Shown: piece after piece, positions 51,470 to 60,010 of the stretch
How the letters are laid out: every line of letters starts with the position of its first letter
How positions within the stretch are numbered: position 1 is the stretch's first letter
Assembly (NCBI RefSeq): GCF_015160855.1
Contig: NZ_CP063373.1
Span: 9,523,001 to 9,587,000 of the forward strand
Length of the DNA: 64,000 nucleotides
Direction of reading: 5' to 3'
DNA from: Streptomyces ferrugineus
GTDB lineage: Bacteria; Actinomycetota; Actinomycetes; Streptomycetales; Streptomycetaceae
Notes under the pieces: generated by a model
What the model was told of the DNA's origin: nothing
What the model saw: the letters and a program-made list of their open reading frames with translations, nothing else
The model's database searches: none
Made by a program: the position numbers and the translations under genes

Positions 51470-52805
51470 GGGTCAGTTCCTCGTCGGTCGGTCGGGGTTC
51501 CGCAAGGCGGTCGGGGCCTTGGGGTGAGGGGTGAAAGAGCAGGGCGGGCAGCACGGTGCCCGCGGCCAGGGCCAGCGCGCCTGCTGACAGGAACACCGCG
51601 GCGGTGCCGAACCGCTGCGCGACGAGACCGCCGAGCAGGGCTCCGACGGGCGAGACGCCGAGGATGATCCACCGGTAGACGGAGTTGACCCGTGCGAACA
51701 GGGCGGTCGGGATGGTGGACTGCCGGTGGGACATGCTCATCACGTTCAGCTGCACCATCAGCCCTCCGCACACGGCCAGCGCGGCGAAGGCGGCCGGCGG
51801 GGTGGGCAGGGCGATCGCGGCCACGCACAGCCCCACGGCGGGGGCGCAGAAGCCGAGCACCGTCCGCCCGCCGAAGCGCTTCAGCAGCCGCGCGGCCACC
51901 AGGCCCGCCAGCACGCCGCCCACAGCGGGGGCGGCGGCGATGACGCCCATGGCCGAACTCGGCAGTCCGAGCCGCCCCGGGGAGACCACCCACACCGGCA
52001 GCATGGTCATGGTGGCGGCGAACGCGATGTTGCCGGTGGCGGCGACGGCGGCGAGGCCGATCAGGTCGTGGCGCCGTCTGAAGTAGGCGGCGCCCTCGCG
52101 CAGGTCCCGCCACATCGACGCGATCCCGCGGCCGGCCGGCCCCGGCTCCCGGGGCGCGGCCGGGAGGGTGTGCCCCCTGAACACGCCCGGCCGGCGGTGC
52201 AGCAGGGCGAGGCCGATCAGCCCTCCCGCGTAGAGCACGGCCGCGACGGTGAAGCCCACGCCGTGCATCGAGGCGAGGACGCCGCCGAGGGCCGGGCCCG
52301 CGAACTGCGCCGCGAGGGTCTGGCCGGACTGCAGATTGGCGTTGGCCCTGGGAAGCAGCTCCGGGGCGACCAGACGCGGCAGGAGCGACTGGGCGGCGAG
52401 GTCCACGAAGGTTCCCATCGCCGCGATCAGGAACGCGCCGGCCACCAGCGCCCACACCGGCAGCATCCCCGCCCAGGCGAGCAGGCCGAGCACGGCGACC
52501 AGCGGGAAGCGGCACTTCGACGCCCAGTTCATGACGGCCATCGGCGCGCAGCGGTCCACGACCACTCCCGCGGGCAGGATCAGCAGCAGCCACGGCGCCC
52601 GCATGGCGACGCCCACGGCGCTGACCACCAGCGCCGAGCCGCTCAGGGAGAGGGCCAGCAGCGGCAGCGTGACCAGGTAGACGCCGTCCGCCAGGTTCGA
52701 GCCCAGGACGGATGCCTGGAAGATCCGGAACGGGGCGCCGAGGCTCCGGTCCGCCGGTGCGGACGGGGCGAGCTGCTTCGGGAAGACACGCACGGGCCGT
52801 CTCAC
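51462..52805 (-). CDS. MFS transporter
   Basis: 447 residues, about twelve membrane segments, MFS_3 type: LLPRLVAPELLPRANANLQSG after helix 4 and FARVNSVYRWIILGVSPVGALLGG near the end. GTG at 52805 overlaps the upstream stop (GTGA). Candidate product exporter or self-resistance pump embedded in the operon. Confidence 0.85.
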   Translation of the reverse strand: MRRPVRVFPKQLAPSAPADRSLGAPFRIFQASVLGSNLADGVYLVTLPLLALSLSGSALVVSAVGVAMRAPWLLLILPAGVVVDRCAPMAVMNWASKCRFPLVAVLGLLAWAGMLPVWALVAGAFLIAAMGTFVDLAAQSLLPRLVAPELLPRANANLQSGQTLAAQFAGPALGGVLASMHGVGFTVAAVLYAGGLIGLALLHRRPGVFRGHTLPAAPREPGPAGRGIASMWRDLREGAAYFRRRHDLIGLAAVAATGNIAFAATMTMLPVWVVSPGRLGLPSSAMGVIAAAPAVGGVLAGLVAARLLKRFGGRTVLGFCAPAVGLCVAAIALPTPPAAFAALAVCGGLMVQLNVMSMSHRQSTIPTALFARVNSVYRWIILGVSPVGALLGGLVAQRFGTAAVFLSAGALALAAGTVLPALLFHPSPQGPDRLAEPRPTDEELTHD

Positions 52806-54181
52806 GCCCCCACCAGCAGAACGCTGTTCATGACGGCGCCCGCGCCGGCGTTGAGCACGGGCCCCGCCGAGGGAGTGCCGTGCCGCACCAGCATCCCGGA
52901 CGCGCGCAGTCCGTACAGGAAGGGGCCGAGGACGTAGGGGACCTCGGCGTCGGTGACCTCGCCGCTGGAGGTGTGGACGAAGCCGAGGCGGACCCGGTCC
53001 GGTTCGACGCGCTCCTGGAGGACGTGGCCGCCCTGGCGCGCCGCTCGCTCCACCTCGGCGTGCCAGGTGTCGTCGGACACCGCGGCCCCGATGACGACGC
53101 CGCGGCCCCCGAAGCCGTCCGCGGGCTTGAGGACGAGGCGAGAGCGGCCGGTCAGGGCCTCGCGCGGGGCGGCTCCGCCCGCGGTCGGCTCCAGCCGGAC
53201 CGTCCTCGGGATATGCGCGGTGACGAACTCGCGCTCCCGCGGCGGCAGTCGGTCCAGGTCCTCCCAGAGCCAGGCCAGTGTCTTCTTGTTGGTGAGCAGC
53301 ATGGTGGCCTCCGGCGTGAACATCCCCACGGCGCCCGTGGACACGGCACGGGCCAGCGCCGTGAGGCCCGGGCTCGCGCCCTGGCTGTGGCTGACGAACG
53401 AGCGGAACACGCCGTCCACCGGGAGGCCACCGGCCCTGAGGCGGCCGTCCCGGTCGGTGGTGAGGTTCTCCAGCGGGTGGCTGAACAGCTCGATGCCGTG
53501 GCGCCGGGCGCTGCGGAAGACGGGCGCGAGCCACGCGGCGAACCGGGCGGGGTCCTCGGCCAGCCCCGGCAGGTTGCCCACCCGGAAGTGCGGGAGGAGG
53601 ACGGCGGCGCCCGACGGCAGCGCGAGGAAGGACCGCAGGGCCTCGGCCCGGGCCTCGACCGCCGACGGCGGTGCGGTGAGCGCGGGCCCGCCGGGCAGCG
53701 GCGCACAACGGTAGCGCCGCAGGAAGCGGTCCGTGACCAGGTCGGCCTGGAGCACGCCGCCCAGGGCGCTGTCGACGTTGAGTTCGACGAACCGGGGCGT
53801 GCCGCGCTCCATCAGGATGTCCGGGCGGATCGCGGCCAGCAGGTGCCCGCCGAGCAGGGCGTCATGGTCGAGCAGGGGGAACGCCTCGGGCCGGGAGCCG
53901 AGCGCCGCCAGCAGCTCGCCGGCGGTCCGGGCCCGGCGCAGGACGGCGTCCAGCATCAGCCGGGCGGCGCGGGCGGACAGGTCCGCCGTCCTGCGGTAGT
54001 CGTCGGCGGGCAGCAGCAGGGGACGTACCGGCCGCCACGGGCCGTCGGCGCCGTGAATGCCGTCGAACAGCGCGGCGGCCGCGCGGGCGTCCTCGGCGTC
54101 GCCGGACGGCTCCGTTGCCGGGGCCGCGGCCTCGGCCGGGCCGGCCGTGTCCGTCCGGCAAGCCCATCCCACGGCTCCCAT
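52802..54181 (-). CDS. Circularly permuted ATP-grasp-like protein
   Basis: 459 residues. PRFVELNVDSALGGVLQADL resembles the EFN-type Mg site placed N-terminal to the nucleotide site, while RLVLKPADGFGGRGVVIG and GGHVLQERVEPDRVRLGFV are the ATP-binding loops near the C-terminus. That reversed order marks circularly permuted ATP-grasp proteins such as glutathionylspermidine-synthase-like ligases. It should form a peptide or amide bond. ATG 54181 overlaps the aminotransferase stop (TGATG). Confidence 0.7.
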   Translation of the reverse strand: MGAVGWACRTDTAGPAEAAAPATEPSGDAEDARAAAALFDGIHGADGPWRPVRPLLLPADDYRRTADLSARAARLMLDAVLRRARTAGELLAALGSRPEAFPLLDHDALLGGHLLAAIRPDILMERGTPRFVELNVDSALGGVLQADLVTDRFLRRYRCAPLPGGPALTAPPSAVEARAEALRSFLALPSGAAVLLPHFRVGNLPGLAEDPARFAAWLAPVFRSARRHGIELFSHPLENLTTDRDGRLRAGGLPVDGVFRSFVSHSQGASPGLTALARAVSTGAVGMFTPEATMLLTNKKTLAWLWEDLDRLPPREREFVTAHIPRTVRLEPTAGGAAPREALTGRSRLVLKPADGFGGRGVVIGAAVSDDTWHAEVERAARQGGHVLQERVEPDRVRLGFVHTSSGEVTDAEVPYVLGPFLYGLRASGMLVRHGTPSAGPVLNAGAGAVMNSVLLVGA

Positions 54182-55266
54182 CAGCCGCTCCGGTCGTCGA
54201 GCAGCGCGCCGAGCCGGTCCAGGCCCTCGCGCAGCACGGACTCCTCGCGCGCGAAGGTGACCCGCACGCCCTGTTCGCTGTCGAAGACCTCGGCGGGCAT
54301 GAGCAGGACGCGGCCCCGGTCCAGGACGCGCCGGCACAGCGAGAGCGACGTCTCGCCGGTGTGCAGCGAGAGCCAGGCGAACGGCGTCCCCTCGGGTGCC
54401 ATGACGCGCACCGCGCCCTCGTGCCCGGCCGCCCAGTCGCGCAGGGCCCGGTATCCGTCCGAGGTCAGACTCCGGTACCGCTCCAGATAGTGCTCCCGGC
54501 GCTCCAGCACCTCGGCGGCCAGCCGCTCGGTGAGCACCGAGTTGGAGATGGTGGTGAGGTGCTTGACGTCCATCGCGGCCCGCACCAGTTCCGGGGGACC
54601 GCACATCCAGCCCGTGCGCAGCCCGGGAAACCCGTAGACCTTGGAGAGGCTGGAGACGGAGACCGCCCGCTCGAAGCGGCCGAGCAGGGAATCGGCGGCG
54701 AGGTCGGCCACGTACTCCTCGTCCAGCAGCAGGTGCCCGCCGTGCCTGCGCAGGGCGGCCAGCAGCGGTTCCGTCTCGTCGTCGGCGAGTCGTCGTCCGC
54801 TCGGATTGCAGGGCGAGTTGAGCACGACCGCCCTGGTCCGCGGTCCGATCAGCTCGGTGGCGGCGACCACGTCGGGGCGTCCGTCGGCCGTCAGCCCCAC
54901 GCACGAGACCTCGCACCCGAGCGCCTGCGGCACCACGCGGGCCTGCTGCCAGCCCGGGGTGAAGACCACGACGTGGTCACCGGGCCGCAGCAGCGCCTGG
55001 AAGAGGAGGTACAGGGCCTCCTGGGCCCCGTGGGTGATGCCCACGTGGTCGACGCCCCGGCCGTAGCCGTCCGCGACGAGCGAGCGGAGCCGGTCGCCGC
55101 CCGCGTCGGTGCCGTAGTCCAGGACCAGGTCGGCCGGCCACGGCAGGTCGCCGACCGTGGAGCAGTCCACGTGGCTGTCGCCGAGGTCGATGTCGTAACG
55201 GCCCCTGGCGTCCTCGAAGACCCAGCGGCGCATCGGGTACCCGGTGCCCGGGCGGGCCCGCCTCAT
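54181..55266 (-). CDS. Class I/II PLP aminotransferase
   Basis: 361 residues. VVLNSPCNPSGRRL is the NPxG region, HLLLDEEYVADL carries the PLP Asp/Tyr, SSLSKVYGFPGLRTGW the Schiff-base Lys and RTGW. It transaminates a pathway amino or 2-oxo acid. ATG 55266 overlaps the DapF-like stop (ATGA), so the two proteins are probably made together. Confidence 0.88.
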   Translation of the reverse strand: MRRARPGTGYPMRRWVFEDARGRYDIDLGDSHVDCSTVGDLPWPADLVLDYGTDAGGDRLRSLVADGYGRGVDHVGITHGAQEALYLLFQALLRPGDHVVVFTPGWQQARVVPQALGCEVSCVGLTADGRPDVVAATELIGPRTRAVVLNSPCNPSGRRLADDETEPLLAALRRHGGHLLLDEEYVADLAADSLLGRFERAVSVSSLSKVYGFPGLRTGWMCGPPELVRAAMDVKHLTTISNSVLTERLAAEVLERREHYLERYRSLTSDGYRALRDWAAGHEGAVRVMAPEGTPFAWLSLHTGETSLSLCRRVLDRGRVLLMPAEVFDSEQGVRVTFAREESVLREGLDRLGALLDDRSG

Positions 55267-56129
55267 GCGAGCGCCCCCTCGGCCAGCCGCTGCCCGATGC
55301 CCGCCGCCCAGCGGCCGCGCAGCACCGGGCGGACCACTCCGGTGAGGGTGACGGTGCCGTCCTCGCCGATGCCGACCTCGACCTCTCCCCCGGGCATGCG
55401 GACCGTGACCCTTGAGCCGGTGAGGCCCAGGGCGTGCGTGGCGACGGCCGCCGCGCAGGCGCTGCTGCCGGAGGCGAGGGTGTACCCGGCGCCCCGCTCG
55501 AAGATCTCGATCCGGAGGGTCTCCCGGTCGATCACGTCGAGGAGTTCGACGTTGATCCGGTCCAGGAACATCGCGTGGTCGCGCACGGCCGCGCCGACCG
55601 TACGGGCCAGGGCCTCGTCAGCGATCCGGCCCGCCACGGGGATCACGCAGTGCGGGCCGCCGAGCTGCACACAGGTGACCTCCCACGGTTCACCGGCGGC
55701 GAGCAGGGGCTCGCGCAGCAGGGTGCGGGCGGGGCCGGCCGCACCGACGGCGCGGCTGTCCAGCGAGGCCGTGCCGAGGGCGGCGCTCACCGTGCCGGAG
55801 TCGAGGTCGACGACACGGACCGTGGCGGGGCCGGCGGACGAGTGCAGCGTGAAGGCGTCCGCGTCCGTGTGACCGGACTCGCGCAGGTACCGGGCGAAGA
55901 TCCGCAGACCGTTGCCGCTCTGCGGGCACTCGGAGCCGTCCGCGTTGAAGGTGAGCAGCCGGAAGCCCTCCTCGGCCGGCAGCGGACCGTACAGCAGACC
56001 GTCCCCGCCCAGGCCGTGGTGGCGGTCGCACGCCAACCGGACGTTTTCGGGCAGCGGCACGAAGCCCGTGATGCTCGGGTCGATGACGATGTAGTCGTTG
56101 CCCAGCGCCTCGTACTTGGCGAAGTCCAT
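55263..56129 (-). CDS. DapF-fold protein with both catalytic Cys replaced
   Basis: 288 residues. GNDYIVID, HHGLGGDG, NADGSECPQSGNGLR, LGGPHC and ERGAGYTLASGSSACA follow diaminopimelate epimerase from end to end. However, DapF normally has QCGNG and ACGSG at its two catalytic cysteines; here they are QSGNG and ASGSS, and the Glu of ERGAGET is Tyr. Racemisation by the usual two-thiol mechanism is unlikely. It may be a Ser/Ser isomerase, a dehydratase or a binding protein. ATG at 56129 is chosen as the natural DapF start (MDFAKYEALGNDY), with GGGGGAG 11 bases before. Confidence 0.85.
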   Translation of the reverse strand: MDFAKYEALGNDYIVIDPSITGFVPLPENVRLACDRHHGLGGDGLLYGPLPAEEGFRLLTFNADGSECPQSGNGLRIFARYLRESGHTDADAFTLHSSAGPATVRVVDLDSGTVSAALGTASLDSRAVGAAGPARTLLREPLLAAGEPWEVTCVQLGGPHCVIPVAGRIADEALARTVGAAVRDHAMFLDRINVELLDVIDRETLRIEIFERGAGYTLASGSSACAAAVATHALGLTGSRVTVRMPGGEVEVGIGEDGTVTLTGVVRPVLRGRWAAGIGQRLAEGALA

Positions 56130-56163
56130 GGCCGGAAAGGCTCCCCCGTTCACCGTCGCCCTC

Positions 56164-57249
56164 TCAGACCCCGGTCGGGACCGGGGCCCCGGCACGCATG
56201 CGTTCCAGCAGCGCGTCGAGGTAGTCCCGGGAGGTGTTGAGCCGGATCATCGCGCCGAGGGCGATGTCCCGCCCCGCTGCCGGATCGGCGCTCACCAGCG
56301 GTCCGATCACGTTCTTGAACCAGCCCGCGGCGTGCCCGGCGTCCACCCCGATGTGCAGGTCGTGGTAGACGATGCCGACCTCGTCCAGGTCGTGGCGCCG
56401 CCAGGCGTCGACCACGCAGCGGAACCGGCGCGGCGCCAGGTACTCGGTGACGCCGAAGTAGCCGACGGCCTTGTGGTAGTGGCGGCGGGAGAGGGCCAGG
56501 CAGGCCGAGATGTTGCCGGAGATCCCCGCCTCCAGCAGGAACTCGCGGCGTATGTACTCCGGGTCGGCGCCGATCGCCTCCAGCGCCCGCGAGAAGAGGG
56601 TGGTGTGCACCCCGGCGTGCTCGCCGTTGCCCATCTCGTCCCAGTAGTTGGCGGCGATCTCCATCTTCTCGACGCCGTGCCGGCCGATCTGGAGGAGGGC
56701 CAGGATGTCGTCGAAGCGCGGGTCGAGGCTGGTCTCCTGGGCGAGCAGCAGCCGCAGGTCCTCCGTGCTGCCGTGCTCGGCGAGATGCCGGTGGTAGAGG
56801 GGGTGCCAGCCGGCCGGGTGATCGCTGATCACCGCCTTCAGCCAGCGGACGTACTCCGGACCGGACTCGGGGTGGCCGGCGACGCTCGCCTCCGGGATCC
56901 GCCGCAGCTCGTGGCCGAGGACGGCCCGCTCCAGGACGGCCGCCACGTCCCGCAGGATCGGCTCGCGTTCGTGGTCCGACTCCTGGACGGGGCGGGCGGA
57001 GAACTCGCGGTCGTAGATCAGCGACAGCGCGCCGTGGACCTCCTCCAGGGCCGCCCGGTCGCCGTCGTCGTAGGCGCGGCTCGTCAGCGCGCGGCACGCC
57101 GCGGCGAGGTCACCGCGGAAGCCGTAGTCGTCGGACATCCGGAGCAACTCGTCGGCGGAGCGGTGCTCCAGGTCGCGCAGGAGCTCCGACACGCCCCCGG
57201 CGAGCACGTCTCTTCCGTCGGTACAGCTGTGCTGGGATGCCGTGTACAT
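56164..57249 (-). CDS. Haem-oxygenase-like diiron oxygenase (HDO)
   Basis: 361 residues. KMEIAANYWDEMGNG with Glu197, followed by His215, Glu269, and HIGVDAGH (His299, Asp303, His306), reproduce the ligand spacing of the HDO superfamily (SznF central domain, BesC, UndA, FlcE). These enzymes N-hydroxylate amines or cleave C-C bonds using O2 and loosely bound iron. The N-terminal 120 residues are a separate helical part. Placed between the Fe/2OG and DapF-like genes. With two AurF-type proteins it gives the cluster three diiron oxygenases. Confidence 0.85.
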   Translation of the reverse strand: MYTASQHSCTDGRDVLAGGVSELLRDLEHRSADELLRMSDDYGFRGDLAAACRALTSRAYDDGDRAALEEVHGALSLIYDREFSARPVQESDHEREPILRDVAAVLERAVLGHELRRIPEASVAGHPESGPEYVRWLKAVISDHPAGWHPLYHRHLAEHGSTEDLRLLLAQETSLDPRFDDILALLQIGRHGVEKMEIAANYWDEMGNGEHAGVHTTLFSRALEAIGADPEYIRREFLLEAGISGNISACLALSRRHYHKAVGYFGVTEYLAPRRFRCVVDAWRRHDLDEVGIVYHDLHIGVDAGHAAGWFKNVIGPLVSADPAAGRDIALGAMIRLNTSRDYLDALLERMRAGAPVPTGV

Positions 57250-57270
57250 GTGGAATGCCGTCCCGTCCTG

Positions 57271-57960
57271 TCAGTTCTCGTCGTCGAGCGCTGCGGCGTC
57301 GTGCTCGTCGCCGTACCACTTCTCGCTCCAGCGCGAGAAGGCGACGATGAAGATGTCGCGGTGGCCGGGCCGCTCCCCGGCGGACACGATGTCCGTCACG
57401 TCGTGGGCGAGCCGCCGGTCGTCGAGGAGCACGGCCTGGCCGGGCTCCAACGTGCCGTTCCAGAAGGGCTTCTCGTCCCCGGGGTGCCACAGCCGCGTCT
57501 CGCCGCCGGCGACCCCGTCCCGGCGCAGGACGCCGATCATGACGAACTCGTGCCCGTCGTGGTGCACCCCCTCCGGCGTGAGCGGTCCCGGCCGGCCCCG
57601 CTCCGCACGGCTGCGGTTCTGGTGCACGTTGATCTGCCAGTCCTCGTCCCGGTCCAGCCCGATCTCCCGGGCGCCCACGGCGATGAGGGGGGTGAAGTCC
57701 GCGTCGAGCGGCGGATACGTGCGGCGCATGCCGCCGCCGACCGGGTTGAACTTCTTGAACGCGGTGTAGTCCCGGTGCGGCAGCAACCCGAAGCTCCACC
57801 CGCCGTCGGCCGCCGCCGTCAGCCGGTACTGCGAGAACTTCTTGTAACGGGTTCGGTGCCCCATGTAGGGGTCGACCGGCAGCTCGTCGTACGTCGCCAG
57901 CAACTCCGGCGGGACCGGCGGCAGTTCGATCAGGGAGAAACCTTCAGCGCCGAGCGGCAT
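57271..57960 (-). CDS. Fe(II)/2-oxoglutarate dioxygenase, PF10014 type
   Basis: 229 residues. GVHHDGHEFVMIGVL contains HxD of the iron site, GGETRLWHPGD and LLDDRRLAHDVTDI carry the distal His; the RRTYPPLDADF region is also family-like. Members hydroxylate free amino acids (for example L-isoleucine 4-hydroxylase). Likely substrates here are diaminopropionate-derived or other free amino acids. Upstream SbnB-like gene is 30 bp away. Confidence 0.85.
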   Translation of the reverse strand: MPLGAEGFSLIELPPVPPELLATYDELPVDPYMGHRTRYKKFSQYRLTAAADGGWSFGLLPHRDYTAFKKFNPVGGGMRRTYPPLDADFTPLIAVGAREIGLDRDEDWQINVHQNRSRAERGRPGPLTPEGVHHDGHEFVMIGVLRRDGVAGGETRLWHPGDEKPFWNGTLEPGQAVLLDDRRLAHDVTDIVSAGERPGHRDIFIVAFSRWSEKWYGDEHDAAALDDEN

Positions 57961-57990
57961 GACACTCCTTCGCGTCGTCGGGGAGGTGGG

Positions 57991-59004
57991 TCACTTCTGC
58001 CACCGCTCGGTCTCCGCGAAGAACCCGTCGATGCCCGTCGTACGGCCCGACTCCACCGCGTTGCGGTAGACGAAGGAGCCCACGGCCAGGTCGAGCACGC
58101 CGAGGCCGAAGGGGGAGAAGATGCGCGGCTTGCCGTCGCCCGGCCGGACCTTCCCCTCGATCACCTGGGCCAGGGTCCCGTCGACGAACCCGCGGTGTCC
58201 GCAGCTCTGTTCCGCCAGGTGCACGGAGGTGTTGGCGGTCAGGCAGTGGTCGATGTCGTCGACCACGTTGTGCGCGCCCAGGATGATCTCGGGCGCGATG
58301 TCGCGCAGGGAGATGTTCAGCACCACCTGGCCCGGCTCGAAGAGGTGCGGGTCGGTGATGTAGGGAGTGCCGGCCGTCGTCGCCAGCACCACCAGGTCCG
58401 CGCCCTTCACGGCGGATTCCAGGCTGTCCGTGCGCTCCGCCTCGGTGCCCAGCGTCTCGCGGGCGTACGACACCAGCGCGTCGGCGTAGCCGGGCACCTG
58501 GTCGTACAGGGCGAACTGCCCGATGTCCCAGCCGTCCGCGACGAAGAAGTCGAGGATGTTACGGGCGATGACGCCCGCCCCGACGACGGCGATCCGCGCC
58601 GCGCGGCAGGATCCGTGCAGCTGCGCGGCGCCGAGCACGCACGACGCCGCGGTGCGCGCGGCGCTGATCTGGGACGCCTCCAGGCAGGCGAAGGGATATC
58701 CCGTGGCGTAGTCGTTCAGCAGCAGGACGGCGGACGCCCGCGGGACGTTGCGCTCGACGTTCTCGGGGAAGCTCGCGATCCATTTGATGCCGGCCACGTC
58801 GTAGCCGTCACCGAGGTAGGCGGGCAGCGCGATGATCCGCGCCGAGGGCTTCTCAGGAAAGCGGAGGAAATAGCTGTTCGGGTTCACCGAGTCCCCGCCC
58901 TCATGGGCCAGATAGGCGTCCCGGACAATACCGATCACTTCTTTCCGCGATTCGGAGATCACCTCGCGGGCGACCGTACCGCTGACTACATCGAATCCGA
59001 GCAT
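57991..59004 (-). CDS. sbnB: SbnB-like N-(2-amino-2-carboxyethyl)glutamate dehydrogenase
   Basis: 337 residues, ornithine cyclodeaminase/mu-crystallin fold. GIKWIASFPENVERN, ASQISAARTAASCVLGA and the NAD site VVGAGVIARNILDFF match the SbnB branch. SbnB oxidatively hydrolyses ACEGA to L-2,3-diaminopropionate and 2-oxoglutarate. Adjacent to an SbnA homologue, which makes ACEGA, so the pair supplies L-Dap to the pathway. ATG at 59004. Confidence 0.88.
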   Translation of the reverse strand: MLGFDVVSGTVAREVISESRKEVIGIVRDAYLAHEGGDSVNPNSYFLRFPEKPSARIIALPAYLGDGYDVAGIKWIASFPENVERNVPRASAVLLLNDYATGYPFACLEASQISAARTAASCVLGAAQLHGSCRAARIAVVGAGVIARNILDFFVADGWDIGQFALYDQVPGYADALVSYARETLGTEAERTDSLESAVKGADLVVLATTAGTPYITDPHLFEPGQVVLNISLRDIAPEIILGAHNVVDDIDHCLTANTSVHLAEQSCGHRGFVDGTLAQVIEGKVRPGDGKPRIFSPFGLGVLDLAVGSFVYRNAVESGRTTGIDGFFAETERWQK

Positions 59005-59032
59005 GAGGTTCCCCCACGGAGTTCACGGAGTT

Positions 59033-60010
59033 TCATCGGCCCATCACGGCCGGAAGCTGGGAAACGGGGTCGGCGCCGAATCTCGCGGCGACCCAGTTGT
59101 CGTCGTACACGGTGCCGAGGTAGCGCTCGCCCATGTCGGGCGCTATGGCCACCACCCGGGAACCGGCGGGGATGTCGAGGGCCCGGCTCTGGACCGCCGA
59201 GAACACCGATCCGCTGGAGCCGCCCACCAGCAGGCCGTGCCGCCGGGCGAGCATCCGGCAGGCCTTCACCGCCTCCGCCTCCTCCACCAGCATGACCTCG
59301 TCGATCAGGTCGGTGCGGCTGATCTCCGGTACGTGGCTGGTGCCGAGGCCGGGCAGATGGCGCGGGCCGGGCCGGGCGCCGAAGGTGACCGAGCCGACGC
59401 TGTCGACGGCGATGATCCGGGTGCGGGGCGAGGCCTCACGGAAGTGGGAGGCGCATCCGGTCAGGGTGCCCGTCGTGCCGGCGCCGACGAACAGGTAGTC
59501 CACCCTGCCGAGTTCGGCGAGGATGGACACGGCCGTGTGCGTGGCGTGGGCACGCGGGTTGGCGGGGTTGGCGTACTGGTTGAGCCACACCAGCGCCGGG
59601 TCCTCGGCCAGCATCCGCCGGATCAGCGCGATGCGCGTCCCGAGGAAGCCGCCGTTGGCGTCCCGCTCGTCGACCAGGACGACGTTCGCGTGCAGGGCCC
59701 GCATCAGCGCGACGCTGTGCGGTGAGGCGTTGACGTCGGTGACGCAGGTGAAGTCGTAGCCCTTGGCGGCGCAGACCACCGCCAGGGCGACACCGAGGTT
59801 GCCCGAAGAGGACTCCACCACCTGTCCCCCGGTGTCGAGCAGCCCGCGCCGCTCGGCGTCCTCGATCAGCCCGACCGCGGTCTTGAGCTTCACCGAGCCC
59901 GCCGGGTTCAGCCCCTCCAGCTTCAGGAAAAGCTCGCTGCCGGGCAGGACGTCGGGGAACCGCAGGAACACGTCGTCGGTGACGACGTCGTACACACAGT
60001 CCTTGATCAT
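59033..60010 (-). CDS. sbnA: SbnA-like PLP-dependent ACEGA synthase
   Basis: 325 residues, cysteine-synthase fold. LEGLNPAGSVKLKTAVG has the Schiff-base Lys, SSSGNLGVALA the substrate loop, FVGAGTTGTLTG the phosphate-binding loop. SbnA joins O-phospho-L-serine and L-glutamate to N-(2-amino-2-carboxyethyl)-L-glutamate. With SbnB next door this is a standard L-diaminopropionate cassette, also used in viomycin-type and zwittermicin-type pathways. ATG 60010 overlaps the carbamoyltransferase stop (ATGA). Confidence 0.9.
   Translation of the reverse strand: MIKDCVYDVVTDDVFLRFPDVLPGSELFLKLEGLNPAGSVKLKTAVGLIEDAERRGLLDTGGQVVESSSGNLGVALAVVCAAKGYDFTCVTDVNASPHSVALMRALHANVVLVDERDANGGFLGTRIALIRRMLAEDPALVWLNQYANPANPRAHATHTAVSILAELGRVDYLFVGAGTTGTLTGCASHFREASPRTRIIAVDSVGSVTFGARPGPRHLPGLGTSHVPEISRTDLIDEVMLVEEAEAVKACRMLARRHGLLVGGSSGSVFSAVQSRALDIPAGSRVVAIAPDMGERYLGTVYDDNWVAARFGADPVSQLPAVMGR

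Noticed and set aside
56098..59295. Plus-strand 1065-residue open frame
   Set aside because: Antisense shadow of the DapF-like, HDO, Fe/2OG and SbnB genes; no domain, and typical of the mirror frame in GC-rich DNA.
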